64,000 bases of DNA from Bacteroidota bacterium (GCA_020056225.1 JAGVIE010000061.1:32848-96847); one strand, 5' to 3'. Numbered from the stretch's first letter, positions 17,664 through 28,000 are shown. A program made the numbers and translations. Notes: a model not told the origin generated them from the sequence alone.

Positions 17664-18953
17664 ATGGGAATGACGCTCGTAGAAAAAATACTGGCAAAGG
17701 CGACTGGGCAGGCGGCGGTAAAAGCCGGCGACGTGCTGGAGCCGAAGGTTGATCTTGCGATGTCGCATGAGAATGCGGCGTTGGTGATCAATCAATTTTC
17801 AGAAATTTATAAAGACACCGGTATCCCGCTGAAAGTTTGGGATCCATCGAAGATAGCAATTATATTCGATCATCGTGTTCCCGCTGAAAGCGCGAAGACA
17901 GCAACAAACCAGAAGAAAATACGCGACTTTGTAGGTAAACAAGGTGTTACAAAATTCCACGACATCCGCGGCGATGAAGGCGGCATCTGCCATCAGGTAT
18001 TGCCGGAAAACGGTTATGTCATTCCCGGATCGGTGATTGTCGGAACTGATAGCCATACCACAAGTCATGGTGCACTCGGAACTTTCGCTTTCGGTATCGG
18101 TGCAACGGAAATGGCAAGCGTATGGACGCTCGGAACGGTTCTGAATGTTGAAGTTCCCGGAACAATTAAAGTAAATGTCAAAGGAAAATTCCCTGCTGGT
18201 GTTTATCCGAAAGATTTGATTCTTTATTTGATCGGAAAACTCACTGCCGAAGGTGCGAATTTTAAAGTGCTAGAATTTCATGGCGAGACAATCAAAAACA
18301 TGAGCACCTCCGGACGCTTAACGCTTTCCAACATGTCGGTAGAAGCGGGCGCGACTTCCGGATTAGTGCCACCCGATGAGGAAACTCTCCGATATCTGAA
18401 AGAAGAAGCAAGTGTTGACTTCAAAGGTGAATTGTTAAAACCGGATGCTGAAGCAAAATATGATCAGGTCATAGAGGTCGATGTCACAGCTCTTGAACCA
18501 CAAATAGCAAAGCCGCACACAGTTGATAATGTAAAACCGATTTCAGAAGTAAAGAATGTAAAATTAAATCAGATTGTCATTGGTTCTTGCACAAACGGTC
18601 GGTTGGATGATTTGGAAGCGGCGGCGAAAATTCTGGAGGGTAAAAAAGTTTCAAAAGATGTCCGAATGCTTGTTTTTCCGGCATCGTGGAGGATTTATAA
18701 AGAGGCGCTCAAGCGCGGTTACATCGCCGATTTAATGGATGCGGGCGCTGTGATAATGAATTCAAATTGCGGGTGCTGCTTGGGCGTTCATCAAGGCGCG
18801 CTGGCGGATGGCGATGTTTCGCTCTCAACAACTAATCGAAACTTTAAGGGCAGACAGGGCAATCCGAATTCCGAAGTGTATCTTTGCTCTGCCGCCGTTG
18901 CAGCCGCAAGCGCAATCACAGGTATTATTACAGATCCGAGAGGAGTAAATTAA
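17664..18953 (+). CDS. Aconitase/3-isopropylmalate dehydratase-type hydro-lyase, large subunit
   Basis: The 429-residue protein belongs to the short two-subunit branch (archaeal LeuC/HacA-like) of the aconitase superfamily. The [4Fe-4S] ligands are visible: Cys309 in IGSCTNGR, and Cys369 and Cys372 in NCGCCLG. FDHRVPAE, GTDSHTTSHGALG and GIGATEMA are further conserved active-site segments. AAGGAG precedes the ATG. The small subunit starts two bases after its stop. Substrate may be citrate/isocitrate, isopropylmalate or homocitrate. The upstream isocitrate-dehydrogenase-like gene favours an aconitase role, but no leuA or citrate synthase gene is in view to decide. Confidence 0.87.
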   Translation: MGMTLVEKILAKATGQAAVKAGDVLEPKVDLAMSHENAALVINQFSEIYKDTGIPLKVWDPSKIAIIFDHRVPAESAKTATNQKKIRDFVGKQGVTKFHDIRGDEGGICHQVLPENGYVIPGSVIVGTDSHTTSHGALGTFAFGIGATEMASVWTLGTVLNVEVPGTIKVNVKGKFPAGVYPKDLILYLIGKLTAEGANFKVLEFHGETIKNMSTSGRLTLSNMSVEAGATSGLVPPDEETLRYLKEEASVDFKGELLKPDAEAKYDQVIEVDVTALEPQIAKPHTVDNVKPISEVKNVKLNQIVIGSCTNGRLDDLEAAAKILEGKKVSKDVRMLVFPASWRIYKEALKRGYIADLMDAGAVIMNSNCGCCLGVHQGALADGDVSLSTTNRNFKGRQGNPNSEVYLCSAAVAAASAITGIITDPRGVN

Positions 18954-18954
18954 T

Positions 18955-19467
18955 ATGTCACAAGAGAAATCAAAAGTTGTTGCGTTAATGCTGAATGATA
19001 TTTCAACGGATATAATTTATCCCGGCAGATTCATGGCGACAGTTCTTCCAACCGAAACGCCGCAGTACTGTTTTGCAGATATGACCGAACTGAATAAACG
19101 TTTGAAGAACAAAGAAATTCCTCCGAACAGTGTTATCGTTGCCGGCGCTAATTTCGGATGCGGTTCATCTCGTGAACAAGCAGTTTCAACCATCAAAGGT
19201 TACGAAATAGTAATTGTTGCTAAAGGATTTGCAAGAATATTTTTGCAGAATTCTGTCAACCTTGGTTTAAACACTGTGGTATGTCCGACTATTGAAGCCT
19301 CGGAAGGTGATGAACTTGAGATTCTTCAAGACAAAATTGTGAATTTAACTAGTGGGAAAACCTTTCCGGTTGAACCATTGCCAAAAGCCCGGCAAGTGAT
19401 TGTCGATGCAGGCGGTTTGATTGCGTATACTAGAAAGAGATTGCTCGAGAAGGTTGGAAAGAAATAA
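18955..19467 (+). CDS. Aconitase/3-isopropylmalate dehydratase-type hydro-lyase, small subunit
   Basis: Swivel-domain partner of the preceding subunit, 170 residues. It has NDISTDIIYPGRFM at the N-terminus, where the substrate-recognition loop lies, and the diagnostic GANFGCGSSREQA. The loop after STDIIYP reads GRFMAT, which I cannot assign to isopropylmalate or homoaconitate specificity. Length is typical for this branch. Two bases separate it from the large-subunit stop, so the two chains are made together. It is the last gene of this metabolic run. Confidence 0.87.
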   Translation: MSQEKSKVVALMLNDISTDIIYPGRFMATVLPTETPQYCFADMTELNKRLKNKEIPPNSVIVAGANFGCGSSREQAVSTIKGYEIVIVAKGFARIFLQNSVNLGLNTVVCPTIEASEGDELEILQDKIVNLTSGKTFPVEPLPKARQVIVDAGGLIAYTRKRLLEKVGKK

Positions 19468-19532
19468 TTATTTCTTTCTTTCCTATTCGACATTCATCCT
19501 CTATTGATTTAAGATAAGGAGAATCCAACAAG

Positions 19533-21500
19533 ATGAAAAAACGATTCATTATGGTTGGAATTCTCCTTTTATTTTTTCTCAACCTTAACGGGCAGGAGAA
19601 ACTATCTGATAATCAAGAGGAGGAAAAAATATTTATTTCGTCGGAAATGCAACGGTATGAGAAATTACTCCACTCCAACAGTATTTCGAGTTATTCCAGC
19701 GTCTGGTTCGATGTTAGTTACTATAATCTAAATTTATCAATAAACACTAACCCACAATACATCAGCGGTATTGTTACCATTGTTGGAATCTGTGGTCAAA
19801 ATCCCGATACAATGCTCGTGCTCGATTTAATGAATAGTCTGCACATTGATTCAATCAAGGTAAACGGCGCAGGAAGTACATTCCGTCAGGAAACGTCATG
19901 GTTTCTCATCGATCTTGGTTATTTATTTTCGCTTGGCGATAAATTGACAGTCGAGATATTTTATGGAGGGATACCGGGCAGTTCTGGTTTTGGAAGTTTT
20001 GCGTTCGATTCTCATTCAGGTATCCCCTGGGTATGGTCACTGAGCGAGCCGTATGGCGCGCGCGATTGGTGGCCCTGCAAAGATCATCCTTCAGACAAAG
20101 CTGACTCGGCAGATATAATTGTAACTTGTGATTCGGTATTCAAGGTTGGTTCGAATGGAAAACTTATATCTGTGCAGGATAACGGTGACGGGACAAAAAC
20201 ACACCACTGGCAGGAGCGATACCCCATTGCTACTTATCTTATCTCGGTTGCTATAACAAACTATGAACAATTTTCAAACTGGTTCTATTACACACCTGCG
20301 GATTCAATGGAAGTTCTGAATTATGTTCTCCCAGAACATCTAACTGCCGCGATTGAGAATCTTCCGCTTACTATCGGTATGCTGAAAATATTTTCAGACA
20401 TGTATGGATTGTATCCGTTCATAAATGAAAAATACGGGCATTCTGATTTCAAGCGAGGCGGCGCCATGGAACATCAGACGATGACGTCGACGACAACCTA
20501 CTCTGAAACGGTGATCGCTCACGAGCTTGCTCACCAATGGTTTGGAGATATGATCACGTGTAAAACATGGCCCGATCTTTGGCTTAACGAGGGATTCGCT
20601 CAGTATTCGACTGCATTGTATTTAGAGAAGAAATATAGTGAAAGCGCATATTGGAACTACATGAGAAATCAATTGAGTAACGCGCGGTTGGCGGTCGGGA
20701 GTGTTTATGTGAATGATACTGCCGTAGTGAGAGATCTATTTGACGGCAGATTGGTTTATTCAAAAGGCGCTTCAGTTCTGCATATGCTTCGTCATGTATT
20801 AGGCGACACCGTGTTTTTTAATTCCATGTATGAATACGCAAATCATTCATCTTTAAAATACGGCAATGCGGAGACAAAAGATTTTAGATCGGTTTGCGAA
20901 AATGTCAGCGGAAAAGATCTTGGATATTTTTTTGATGAATGGGTATATGGCGAGAATTTCCCCCACTATACATTTAGTTGGAAAATCGATCAAGCACAGA
21001 ATGATAATGTAGTATCGGTTAGTATAGCTCAACCCGCAGGCCGGATAAATCCGGCTTTCTTCACTATGCCCATAGATATTAAACTGATTGGAAAAGGTTG
21101 GGATACAACGGTTACAGTTTTCAATAATTCCTTGGAACAAATCTTTTACATTCCAGTATCACATGCTATTACAGAAGTTCAATTCGATCCAGGCGAGTGG
21201 ATCCTTCGCAACATCCTTGAAGAAATATATCCTGCCTTTTCTTTAAGCCAGAATTATCCGAACCCGTTCGAAGTGAGCACGCGGATTGACTATTGTGTTC
21301 CCAGTAGAACCAGGGTGAAATTGGTGGTATATAATATTCTTGGTCAGGCAGTTGTAACTCTCTGCGATGAAGTAAAGACGATGGGCAATTATACCGCCTT
21401 CTGGAATGCCGCCGGATTACCGGCGGGTGTATATTTTTATAGGCTGCAAACATCAAACAAACAAGTTACCGGTAAAATGGTTTTAATTTCGTCCTATTAA
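19533..21500 (+). CDS. Secreted M1-family metallopeptidase with type IX secretion tail
   Basis: Zinc aminopeptidase-like protein of 655 residues. Residues 1-20 are a signal peptide. The gluzincin core shows GGAMEHQ (309-315, the GAMEN equivalent), zinc-binding HELAHQW (His330, Glu331, His334) and the third ligand Glu353 in WLNEGFAQYS. Residues about 575-655 are a T9SS type A sorting domain: the SLSQNYPNPFEVST entry, YNILGQAV, and the LPAGVYFYRL and GKMVLI end strands. It is therefore exported across the outer membrane and either released or anchored there. GAMEH in place of GAMEN is a modest deviation seen in bacterial members. Confidence 0.92.
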   Translation: MKKRFIMVGILLLFFLNLNGQEKLSDNQEEEKIFISSEMQRYEKLLHSNSISSYSSVWFDVSYYNLNLSINTNPQYISGIVTIVGICGQNPDTMLVLDLMNSLHIDSIKVNGAGSTFRQETSWFLIDLGYLFSLGDKLTVEIFYGGIPGSSGFGSFAFDSHSGIPWVWSLSEPYGARDWWPCKDHPSDKADSADIIVTCDSVFKVGSNGKLISVQDNGDGTKTHHWQERYPIATYLISVAITNYEQFSNWFYYTPADSMEVLNYVLPEHLTAAIENLPLTIGMLKIFSDMYGLYPFINEKYGHSDFKRGGAMEHQTMTSTTTYSETVIAHELAHQWFGDMITCKTWPDLWLNEGFAQYSTALYLEKKYSESAYWNYMRNQLSNARLAVGSVYVNDTAVVRDLFDGRLVYSKGASVLHMLRHVLGDTVFFNSMYEYANHSSLKYGNAETKDFRSVCENVSGKDLGYFFDEWVYGENFPHYTFSWKIDQAQNDNVVSVSIAQPAGRINPAFFTMPIDIKLIGKGWDTTVTVFNNSLEQIFYIPVSHAITEVQFDPGEWILRNILEEIYPAFSLSQNYPNPFEVSTRIDYCVPSRTRVKLVVYNILGQAVVTLCDEVKTMGNYTAFWNAAGLPAGVYFYRLQTSNKQVTGKMVLISSY

Positions 21501-21651
21501 CTTGTTATCATGTCTGAGAGTTAATACTCAACGAATTTTTCATGCCTGAGAACTGTTCAGCACATGAAATTCTCTAAATCAGCAAGTCTTCCGTTTTTAT
21601 AAGGATTTGGAAGTCAGTTGAAACTTCTAAATAATCGATTTAATTTCTTGC

Positions 21652-21667
21652 TGGCACACCAATTGAT
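21652..21667 (+). promoter_or_regulatory. Weak sigma-54-like promoter candidate before the haemerythrin gene
   Basis: TGGCAC, five bases, TTGAT, with ten bases between the -24 GG and the -12 dinucleotide as in sigma-54 promoters; the -12 has GA where GC is expected. It lies 39 bases before the haemerythrin ATG, a plausible leader length. The similar word at 13181 shares the same deviation, so either both are real variants or both are chance. Confidence 0.25.
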
Positions 21668-21705
21668 GTTACATAATACAATCTAAATGTAAGATAGTAT
21701 TAAAG

Positions 21706-22224
21706 ATGAAAGAAAGAGCTCAGACAATAAAGACCCGGGTACAATACGATGATCCACTCGAAGTGTTGAGCAGAGAACATGATTACGGGTCGGAATATCT
21801 CGATAAACTGCACGAGGCGGTGGGATCCATACAGAAAAATGGATTTTCCGTACAGGCATTCTTGCAGATAACGGATTCGACACAATATATTGCCGGCAAG
21901 ATGCGGCAACATAATATTATTGAAGAGCGTTATCTTTTTTCGAAGTTGGATAGGCACGTATTTGAATCACCGAATGCAATTCGGCATGAACGGCGTGAGA
22001 TGTGGCAGGCTTTCAATGAACTGATGATGTCGGTTAAGGATGTCGAGGAAGGACGTATTCACGGAACAACCATACGTGAATTGATTCATTCGGCTGAGAT
22101 GGTTGTCGAGCGATTTCGAAATCAAATAGAAAAAGAAAACACTATAATCTTCCCGATGGTGAAACGTATTTTTACCCCGGATGAATACGCATTGCTGACA
22201 CAAGAAATTGCGTTAGCTTTGTAA
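21706..22224 (+). CDS. Haemerythrin-like (HHE) domain protein
   Basis: The 172-residue all-helical protein carries the spaced His/Glu set of HHE cation-binding domains: REHDYG (His25), MRQHNIIEE (His69, Glu73), IRHERREMW (His94), and IEKENTIIFP (Glu143 or Glu145). Such proteins bind a di-iron centre and sense or buffer O2 or NO. Some are involved in Fe-S repair. There is no signal peptide, so it is cytoplasmic. It stands first in a same-strand run leading to the NuoE/NuoF-like genes, where protection of oxygen-sensitive Fe-S enzymes would make sense; this is inference. Confidence 0.85.
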   Translation: MKERAQTIKTRVQYDDPLEVLSREHDYGSEYLDKLHEAVGSIQKNGFSVQAFLQITDSTQYIAGKMRQHNIIEERYLFSKLDRHVFESPNAIRHERREMWQAFNELMMSVKDVEEGRIHGTTIRELIHSAEMVVERFRNQIEKENTIIFPMVKRIFTPDEYALLTQEIALAL

Positions 22225-22270
22225 TTCCCGGAAAACATTTAATAATTACAAGTGAAGTAAGGAACGTTGC

Positions 22271-22768
22271 ATGAGCGTTGGAACATATGTGCTGGCTCGT
22301 TTTTCAGACACCGAAAAACTTCTGCCTGCCATTGAAAAATTAAAAACTTGTGAACATGTCCGGCGCTGGAATGCCGTCGAAGGGCATGTTCATCTGATCA
22401 TCAAAACCAAAACATCTTCTGCGTCATTACCCGATACGATCAAAAAATTAGACGGTCTTTCGGAAATATTAAGCTACGATATACTTTCTGATGGTCAAGG
22501 GGAAGATAAAGATTTTGATTCGAAGTATTGCTATTCTTACGTTTTCATCGAATGTGAATCGGCAAAAACCGAAAAGATAATAAATTCACTTCAAACTGAA
22601 GACGGTATTCTTTTCGCTTCATCGGTGCGAGGCGGTTGCGACATCGTTGCGCTTGTTAGGGGTGATACGTTCTCCGCCATTGATCGTATCGTGAATGAGA
22701 AGATTAGCATCCTTGATGGAATACTCAGGATGAAAACAGATCGAGTTATCGATCTTAAGCAAATTTAA
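22271..22768 (+). CDS. Protein of two tandem Lrp/AsnC-type effector domains, no DNA-binding domain
   Basis: The 165-residue protein appears to be two copies of the alpha/beta RAM (Lrp ligand-binding) fold. The first copy (about 3-75) starts GTYVLARF and contains a VRRWNAVEGHVHLIIK segment; the second (about 84-160) contains YCYSYVFIECESA and ASSVRGGCDIVALVRG. The x-V-x-G-x-x-D-hydrophobic stretch is the usual RAM signature. No helix-turn-helix precedes it. It begins 46 bases after the haemerythrin gene and ends ten bases before the NuoE-like gene. Function unknown; small-molecule sensing or a structural role is possible. Confidence 0.75.
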   Translation: MSVGTYVLARFSDTEKLLPAIEKLKTCEHVRRWNAVEGHVHLIIKTKTSSASLPDTIKKLDGLSEILSYDILSDGQGEDKDFDSKYCYSYVFIECESAKTEKIINSLQTEDGILFASSVRGGCDIVALVRGDTFSAIDRIVNEKISILDGILRMKTDRVIDLKQI

Positions 22769-22778
22769 TGAGGATAAA

Positions 22779-23282
22779 ATGAGCGCATCTGCAGATGAAT
22801 TCAAACCATTCAACGTCGATTTGTGGAAGTACGATGGGCACGACGGTGCTTTGATACCGCTTCTTCAATCTGCTCAGGATACTTACGGCTACGTCTCCGA
22901 AAAGGCAATAGATTACATAAGTCATGTAACCGGTATAGCAGCGGCAGATATTTACGGTGTGGTTACATTCTATGCGCAGTTCCGCACTAAACCGCTCGGG
23001 AAAAACGTTATCAAAATATGCAACGGCACGGCATGCCATGTGAACGGCGCTAAGTCTGTTTACGATGTGGTTCAGGATGAGTTAAACCTGAATTACGATG
23101 AGACTACAGAAGATGGAAATTTCAGTTTGCTGTCTGTTGCTTGCATCGGTTGTTGTTCGCTCGCCCCGGTAATGACGATCGGTGGAGAGACATACGGCCG
23201 GCTGGAGTCGAACAAGTTGAGAAAAATCCTGCGCGAGCAGAAAAAACACGCGCGAGAAACCGCGAAACAAACAGAAACCTGA
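22779..23282 (+). CDS. NuoE/HydA-gamma-like [2Fe-2S] thioredoxin-fold subunit
   Basis: Subunit that carries one [2Fe-2S] cluster in NADH-linked oxidoreductases (complex I, bifurcating hydrogenases, formate dehydrogenases). In 167 residues the four ligands fit the family's C-x4-C...C-x3-C pattern: Cys81 and Cys86 in CNGTACH, Cys122 and Cys126 in CIGCC. The N-terminal helical region (LIPLLQSAQDTYGYVS) is also typical. A complete complex I E subunit would sit with the nuo operon; here it is grouped with NuoF- and NuoG-like genes in a separate enzyme. Confidence 0.92.
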   Translation: MSASADEFKPFNVDLWKYDGHDGALIPLLQSAQDTYGYVSEKAIDYISHVTGIAAADIYGVVTFYAQFRTKPLGKNVIKICNGTACHVNGAKSVYDVVQDELNLNYDETTEDGNFSLLSVACIGCCSLAPVMTIGGETYGRLESNKLRKILREQKKHARETAKQTET

Positions 23283-23292
23283 GGAATCAATC

Positions 23293-25050
23293 ATGAAAAC
23301 TGTAACAATCGGTCTCGGTACATGCGGTATTTCTGCGGGCGGTGAAAAAGTTTATAAAGCGTTTCTCGATGAATTGAAGGATCGCCCCAATTCATTCCTT
23401 CTTAAAGAAACAGGATGCGTGGGGATGTGTTATCGTGAAGTGCTCGTTGAAGTTTTTGATGCAGGTGGAAAAGCGCACGTTTATGGAGATGTCACTCCGG
23501 ATAAAGTTGGAAAAATCGTTGAGGAAGATATACTCAGCGATCGAACTATAGACGATTGGCTCGTTAGCGGTGATGGCAGAGAAAAAGGATTTTATGAGAA
23601 TCAAGTTCGCATCGTCTTAAGAAATTGCGGTAAGATCGATCCGGGTTTAATAGAAGAATATATAAACTGCGGCGGTTACACGGCTATCCAAAAGGTTTTT
23701 AAATCGGTGACTCCCGAAAAAGTAATTGATGAAATTATTGTTTCAGGTTTGAGGGGCAGAGGCGGCGGCGGTTTTCCGACCGGGACAAAATGGAAATTTA
23801 CACGAGCCGCAACAGGCACGAAAAAATATGTTATATGCAATGCCGATGAAGGCGATCCGGGGGCGTTCATGGACCGCTCGGTTCTTGAAAGCGATCCTCA
23901 TTCCGTTCTCGAGGGGATGATCATTGCCGCTTATGCGATTGGTGCGAGTGACGGTTACATTTATGTGCGCGCCGAGTATCCCAAGGCAGTAGCACGTTTG
24001 CGTCAGGCAATCGTCCAGGCACGGAAAAAAGGATACCTCGGTGAAAATATTCTCGGTTCAGGTTTTTCATTCGACATAAAAATTAAAGAAGGCGCCGGCG
24101 CGTTCGTGTGCGGCGAAGAGACTGCCCTTATTGCATCTATAGAAGGACGCCGCGGTATGCCGCGTTTCCGTCCGCCTTTCCCGGCAAATTCCGGCTTGTG
24201 GGGAAAACCGACAAACATTAACAATGTTGAAACATTTGCCAATATTCCGTGGATTATACTAAATGGCGGTGCGGCGTTTGCCGCTTACGGAACCGCCGAC
24301 AGCAAAGGAACCAAAGTATTCGCCATGGCAGGAAAAGTGAAACGCACCGGGCTTGTTGAAGTCCCGATGGGAATCACTATCAACTCTATCATCTTTGATG
24401 TTTGCGGCGGTATTGTCAACGATAAAAAATTCAAGGCTGTACAAATGGGCGGACCATCAGGCGGGTGTATTCCTGCTTCTATGTGCGAACTCCCGATCGA
24501 TTATCAGCAGATAAACAAAACCGGCGCGATCATGGGTTCCGGTGGTTTGATTGTGATGGATGAAACCACATGCATGGTCGATGTGGCAAAATTCTTCCTG
24601 GGTTTTACGCAAGCTGAATCGTGCGGCAAATGTACCTTCTGTAGAATCGGTACAAAACGGATGCTCGAAATTCTTGAACGCATCACAGAAGGCAAAGGTA
24701 CGATGGCTGATCTTGAAAATCTTCAGGAGCTAAGCGAACAAGTTAGGTCAGCATCACTCTGCGGACTCGGGCAAACGGCGCCCAATCCTGTTCTCACCAC
24801 GCTGAAATATTTCCGTGAAGAATATGTTGCGCATATTCAGGAAAAAAAATGTCCGGCGCACGTATGCGCTGCGATTCTCGTCTATACGATCAACGAGAAA
24901 TGTACCGGTTGTACCGTATGTGCGAAAGCCTGTCCAACCGAGGCGATCACGGGAGAGCGAAAAGAAATTCATCTAATCGATCAAGATAAATGCATCAAGT
25001 GCGGTAAGTGCTTCACCGTCTGCCGTTTCGATGCGGTACTGAAAAATTGA
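23293..25050 (+). CDS. NuoF/HydB-like NADH- and FMN-binding subunit with C-terminal ferredoxin domain
   Basis: The 585-residue protein is longer than complex I NuoF and has the layout of bifurcating-hydrogenase beta subunits. Residues 1-85 are a thioredoxin-like [2Fe-2S] domain (Cys11, Cys42, Cys46). Residues about 130-345 hold the FMN/NADH site (GLRGRGGGGFPTGTKW, EGDPGAFMDRS). An SLBB domain follows, then the [4Fe-4S] site SCGKCTFCRIG with the distal SLCGLGQ. Residues about 525-585 hold two more [4Fe-4S] clusters (CTGCTVCAKACP, CIKCGKCFTVC). It should take electrons from or give them to NAD(H). It lies ten bases after the NuoE-like gene and eight before the large flavoprotein. Confidence 0.93.
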   Translation: MKTVTIGLGTCGISAGGEKVYKAFLDELKDRPNSFLLKETGCVGMCYREVLVEVFDAGGKAHVYGDVTPDKVGKIVEEDILSDRTIDDWLVSGDGREKGFYENQVRIVLRNCGKIDPGLIEEYINCGGYTAIQKVFKSVTPEKVIDEIIVSGLRGRGGGGFPTGTKWKFTRAATGTKKYVICNADEGDPGAFMDRSVLESDPHSVLEGMIIAAYAIGASDGYIYVRAEYPKAVARLRQAIVQARKKGYLGENILGSGFSFDIKIKEGAGAFVCGEETALIASIEGRRGMPRFRPPFPANSGLWGKPTNINNVETFANIPWIILNGGAAFAAYGTADSKGTKVFAMAGKVKRTGLVEVPMGITINSIIFDVCGGIVNDKKFKAVQMGGPSGGCIPASMCELPIDYQQINKTGAIMGSGGLIVMDETTCMVDVAKFFLGFTQAESCGKCTFCRIGTKRMLEILERITEGKGTMADLENLQELSEQVRSASLCGLGQTAPNPVLTTLKYFREEYVAHIQEKKCPAHVCAAILVYTINEKCTGCTVCAKACPTEAITGERKEIHLIDQDKCIKCGKCFTVCRFDAVLKN

Positions 25051-25058
25051 GGCGCTGA

Positions 25059-28000
25059 ATGATAACTCTTACTATCAACGGACAAAAAATACCGGCATCT
25101 CCGGATAAAACTATCCTGCAGGTCTGCCGCGAGCAGAAGATCGATAACATCCCAACACTTTGTTATGACGATAAACTACCGCCGTTTGGATCGTGTTTTT
25201 TATGCGTCGTAGAATTGGATGGTCAAAGCAGATTATTTCCATCATGTTCCACGAAGGTTGCGGAAGGGATGAATATCAAAACACGCTCTGAACGAGTTGT
25301 TCGGGCAAGGAAAACCTGTTTGGAACTTCTTCTATCCGATCATTACGCCGATTGTTTTGGACCATGCAGACTAAACTGTCCTGCCGATGTCGATATTCAG
25401 GGATATATGTCGTTGATACACCTTGGTAAATTCAAGGAAGCAGTCGCACTCATCAAGGAAAAAAATCCTCTGCCTTCGGTATGCGGCCGCGTATGTACGC
25501 GTAAGTGTGAGATCAATTGCCGCCGTACATTAGTTGACCAGCCGGTTGGTATTGATTTTCTAAAACGTTATGTCGCAGATCAGGATATGATCGGCGAGAT
25601 GTGGAAACCGGAAGTGAAACCACCGACAGGCGAACCTATTGCCATCATTGGCGGCGGTCCCGCTGGTTTGACATGCGCATATTATTTAGTGATTGAGGGT
25701 TATCGTCCGACGATATTCGAAGCGCTTCCAGAACTCGGCGGAATGCTTCGGTACGGCATTCCTGAATATCGACTTCCAAAGGATGTGTTAGACAAAGAAA
25801 TCGGTTGGATTACCGACCTCGGTGTGGAAGTTCACCTCAATAAAGTTCTTGGGAAAGATTTTAAGATCGATGATCTATTCGATCAGGGATTTAAATCGGT
25901 CTTCATCGGTTTGGGTGCGCAGGTTGGAAAACCGATGCAAGTCGAGAATGAAGATGTCGATGGCGTATTAAGCGGTGTTGATTTCCTTAGACAGGTAGAG
26001 ATGAAAACAAATCCTCCGGTGAAAGGTCGTGTTGTAGTGGTGGGTGGCGGCAACACTGCTATTGATGCCGCAAGAACATCGCTTCGTCTCGGTGCCGATG
26101 AAGTTATTCTGCTCTATCGCCGGACAAGAAATGAAATGCCTGCCAACATGATTGAGATCGAAGCTGCTGAACATGAAGGGGTGAAAATGGAATTTCTTGC
26201 CGCACCTGTCCGCGTTAATGTTGAACACGATAGAATGTCTTCGATTGAATGCATCCGTATGGAGCTTGGTGAACCCGATTCGAGCGGAAGACGCAAACCT
26301 GTTCCTCAAAAAGGTTCGGAATATACATTGAAGTGTGATTGGGTGATTTCGGCAATAGGTCAGGAAGCTGATCTTACCGGTGTTGATAAAATTAAAGTTA
26401 CTAAATGGAAAACAATTGAAGCCAAGCCGGGAACATTCGATGTCGATAGAACCGGTGTCTTCGCCGGAGGTGATGTTGTTACAGGTCCTGCCGATGCAAT
26501 AGATGCGATTGCGGCAGGAAGAATGGCTGCACGCGCAATTGATAAATATATTAAAACTGGAATTGTGGAGCCGCTTCTCTCCCGGTTTGAAAGCCGCAGG
26601 GATAATTTTCACACGCTTACCCAAAACGATTTCCCGCAGATTGAAAAATCTGAACGCCACACTCCGGAAGAGCTTTCGGCTTCGGAACGAATTCGGACTT
26701 TTCAGGAAGTTGAACTCAGCTACGATGATGAGACGGCGCGGGAAGAAGCGTTGCGCTGTGCTGAATGCGGCTGTGATGTCGGGTTGACTTGTATCCTCCA
26801 GGATTACTGTACTGAGTACGGTGTAGAGCAAAAGAGGTTCGTCGGTGCCTTCAATCGTTATAAAGTAGATACACGGCATCCTTTTATTAAGATTGATTCA
26901 AATAAATGTATTCGTTGTGGAAGATGCGTCAATACTTGTTCCGAGATTCTTAACGTATCAGCTCTTGGATTCGTCAACAGAGGTTTCCGAACGATTATAA
27001 AACCCGCGCTAGAAAAATCACTTCAGGAAACCAATTGTGTGTCGTGTGGGAACTGCATCGATGTTTGCCCAACCGGAGCGCTTGTAGAGAAGATGCCGTT
27101 TCGTCGTTCCGGTCCATGGAAGATGGAATCGTATAATAATGTTTGCAATTACTGTGGGGTTGGGTGCAACATTACATTGAAAGTTAAAACACCCGATCTC
27201 TTTTTTGTAGCAGGAGCTTCACCTGAACTCGGACCCAATCACGGTGAATTGTGCGTGAAGGGTAGATTTGGATACGAGCATTATCTCGATGGGAGCCGGC
27301 ATACTAGACCAATGATTCGGAAAGGCGGGTCGCTGGTTACCGCAACCTGGGAAGAGGCATTGGAAGCCGTTCGGAATGGACTCAACAGAATTATTATGGA
27401 ACATGGCAATGACGCGATAATGGTTGCCGCATCTCCAAAATTAACTAACGAAGAGTTGTATCTTGCCGGTAGAGTTGCTCGTGCCGCTTTGAAGACCAAC
27501 AATCTTACTTCATTCCATCGAATGGTGAATGAAGGGGACTATCACGCACTGGACGATATGCTCGGAGGTACATACCCGACTGTTGAACTGGATGATGTCC
27601 TGAATGCCGATTTGTATCTTATCTTCGGCTCAAATCCTACATCAGAAAATCCCGTTATCGGCTGGAAAATTAATCGCAGAATACGGCATGGCGCTAATGC
27701 GATTGTTATTAACTCTGCCGAAATTGAAATAGCGAAACACGCCAGTGTTTGGGCTGATCCCCGCAGAGGAACTGCCACCGTTCTGATGAACGGCATTATT
27801 GCCGAGCTTATCCGCCGCGGAAAAACCGATCAGAAATTCATCAACAAACGGACTGATAATTTTATTCAACTGAAAGAAAATCTGATTAAATATGATCTTC
27901 CTGAAGTTTCATCCATTACCGGTGTGTCCGTTGCTTCTATTGAAAAAATTGTTGAGCTTCTCTCGAATACAAATCAAAATATTGTTGCCGTATATAATAT

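Noticed and set aside
25968..26879. Long minus-strand open frame (303 codons) opposite the large flavoprotein gene
   Set aside because: The plus-strand protein is full of recognisable domains here; the minus frame gives a Cys/Phe/Asn-rich sequence without motifs and is a codon-bias shadow.
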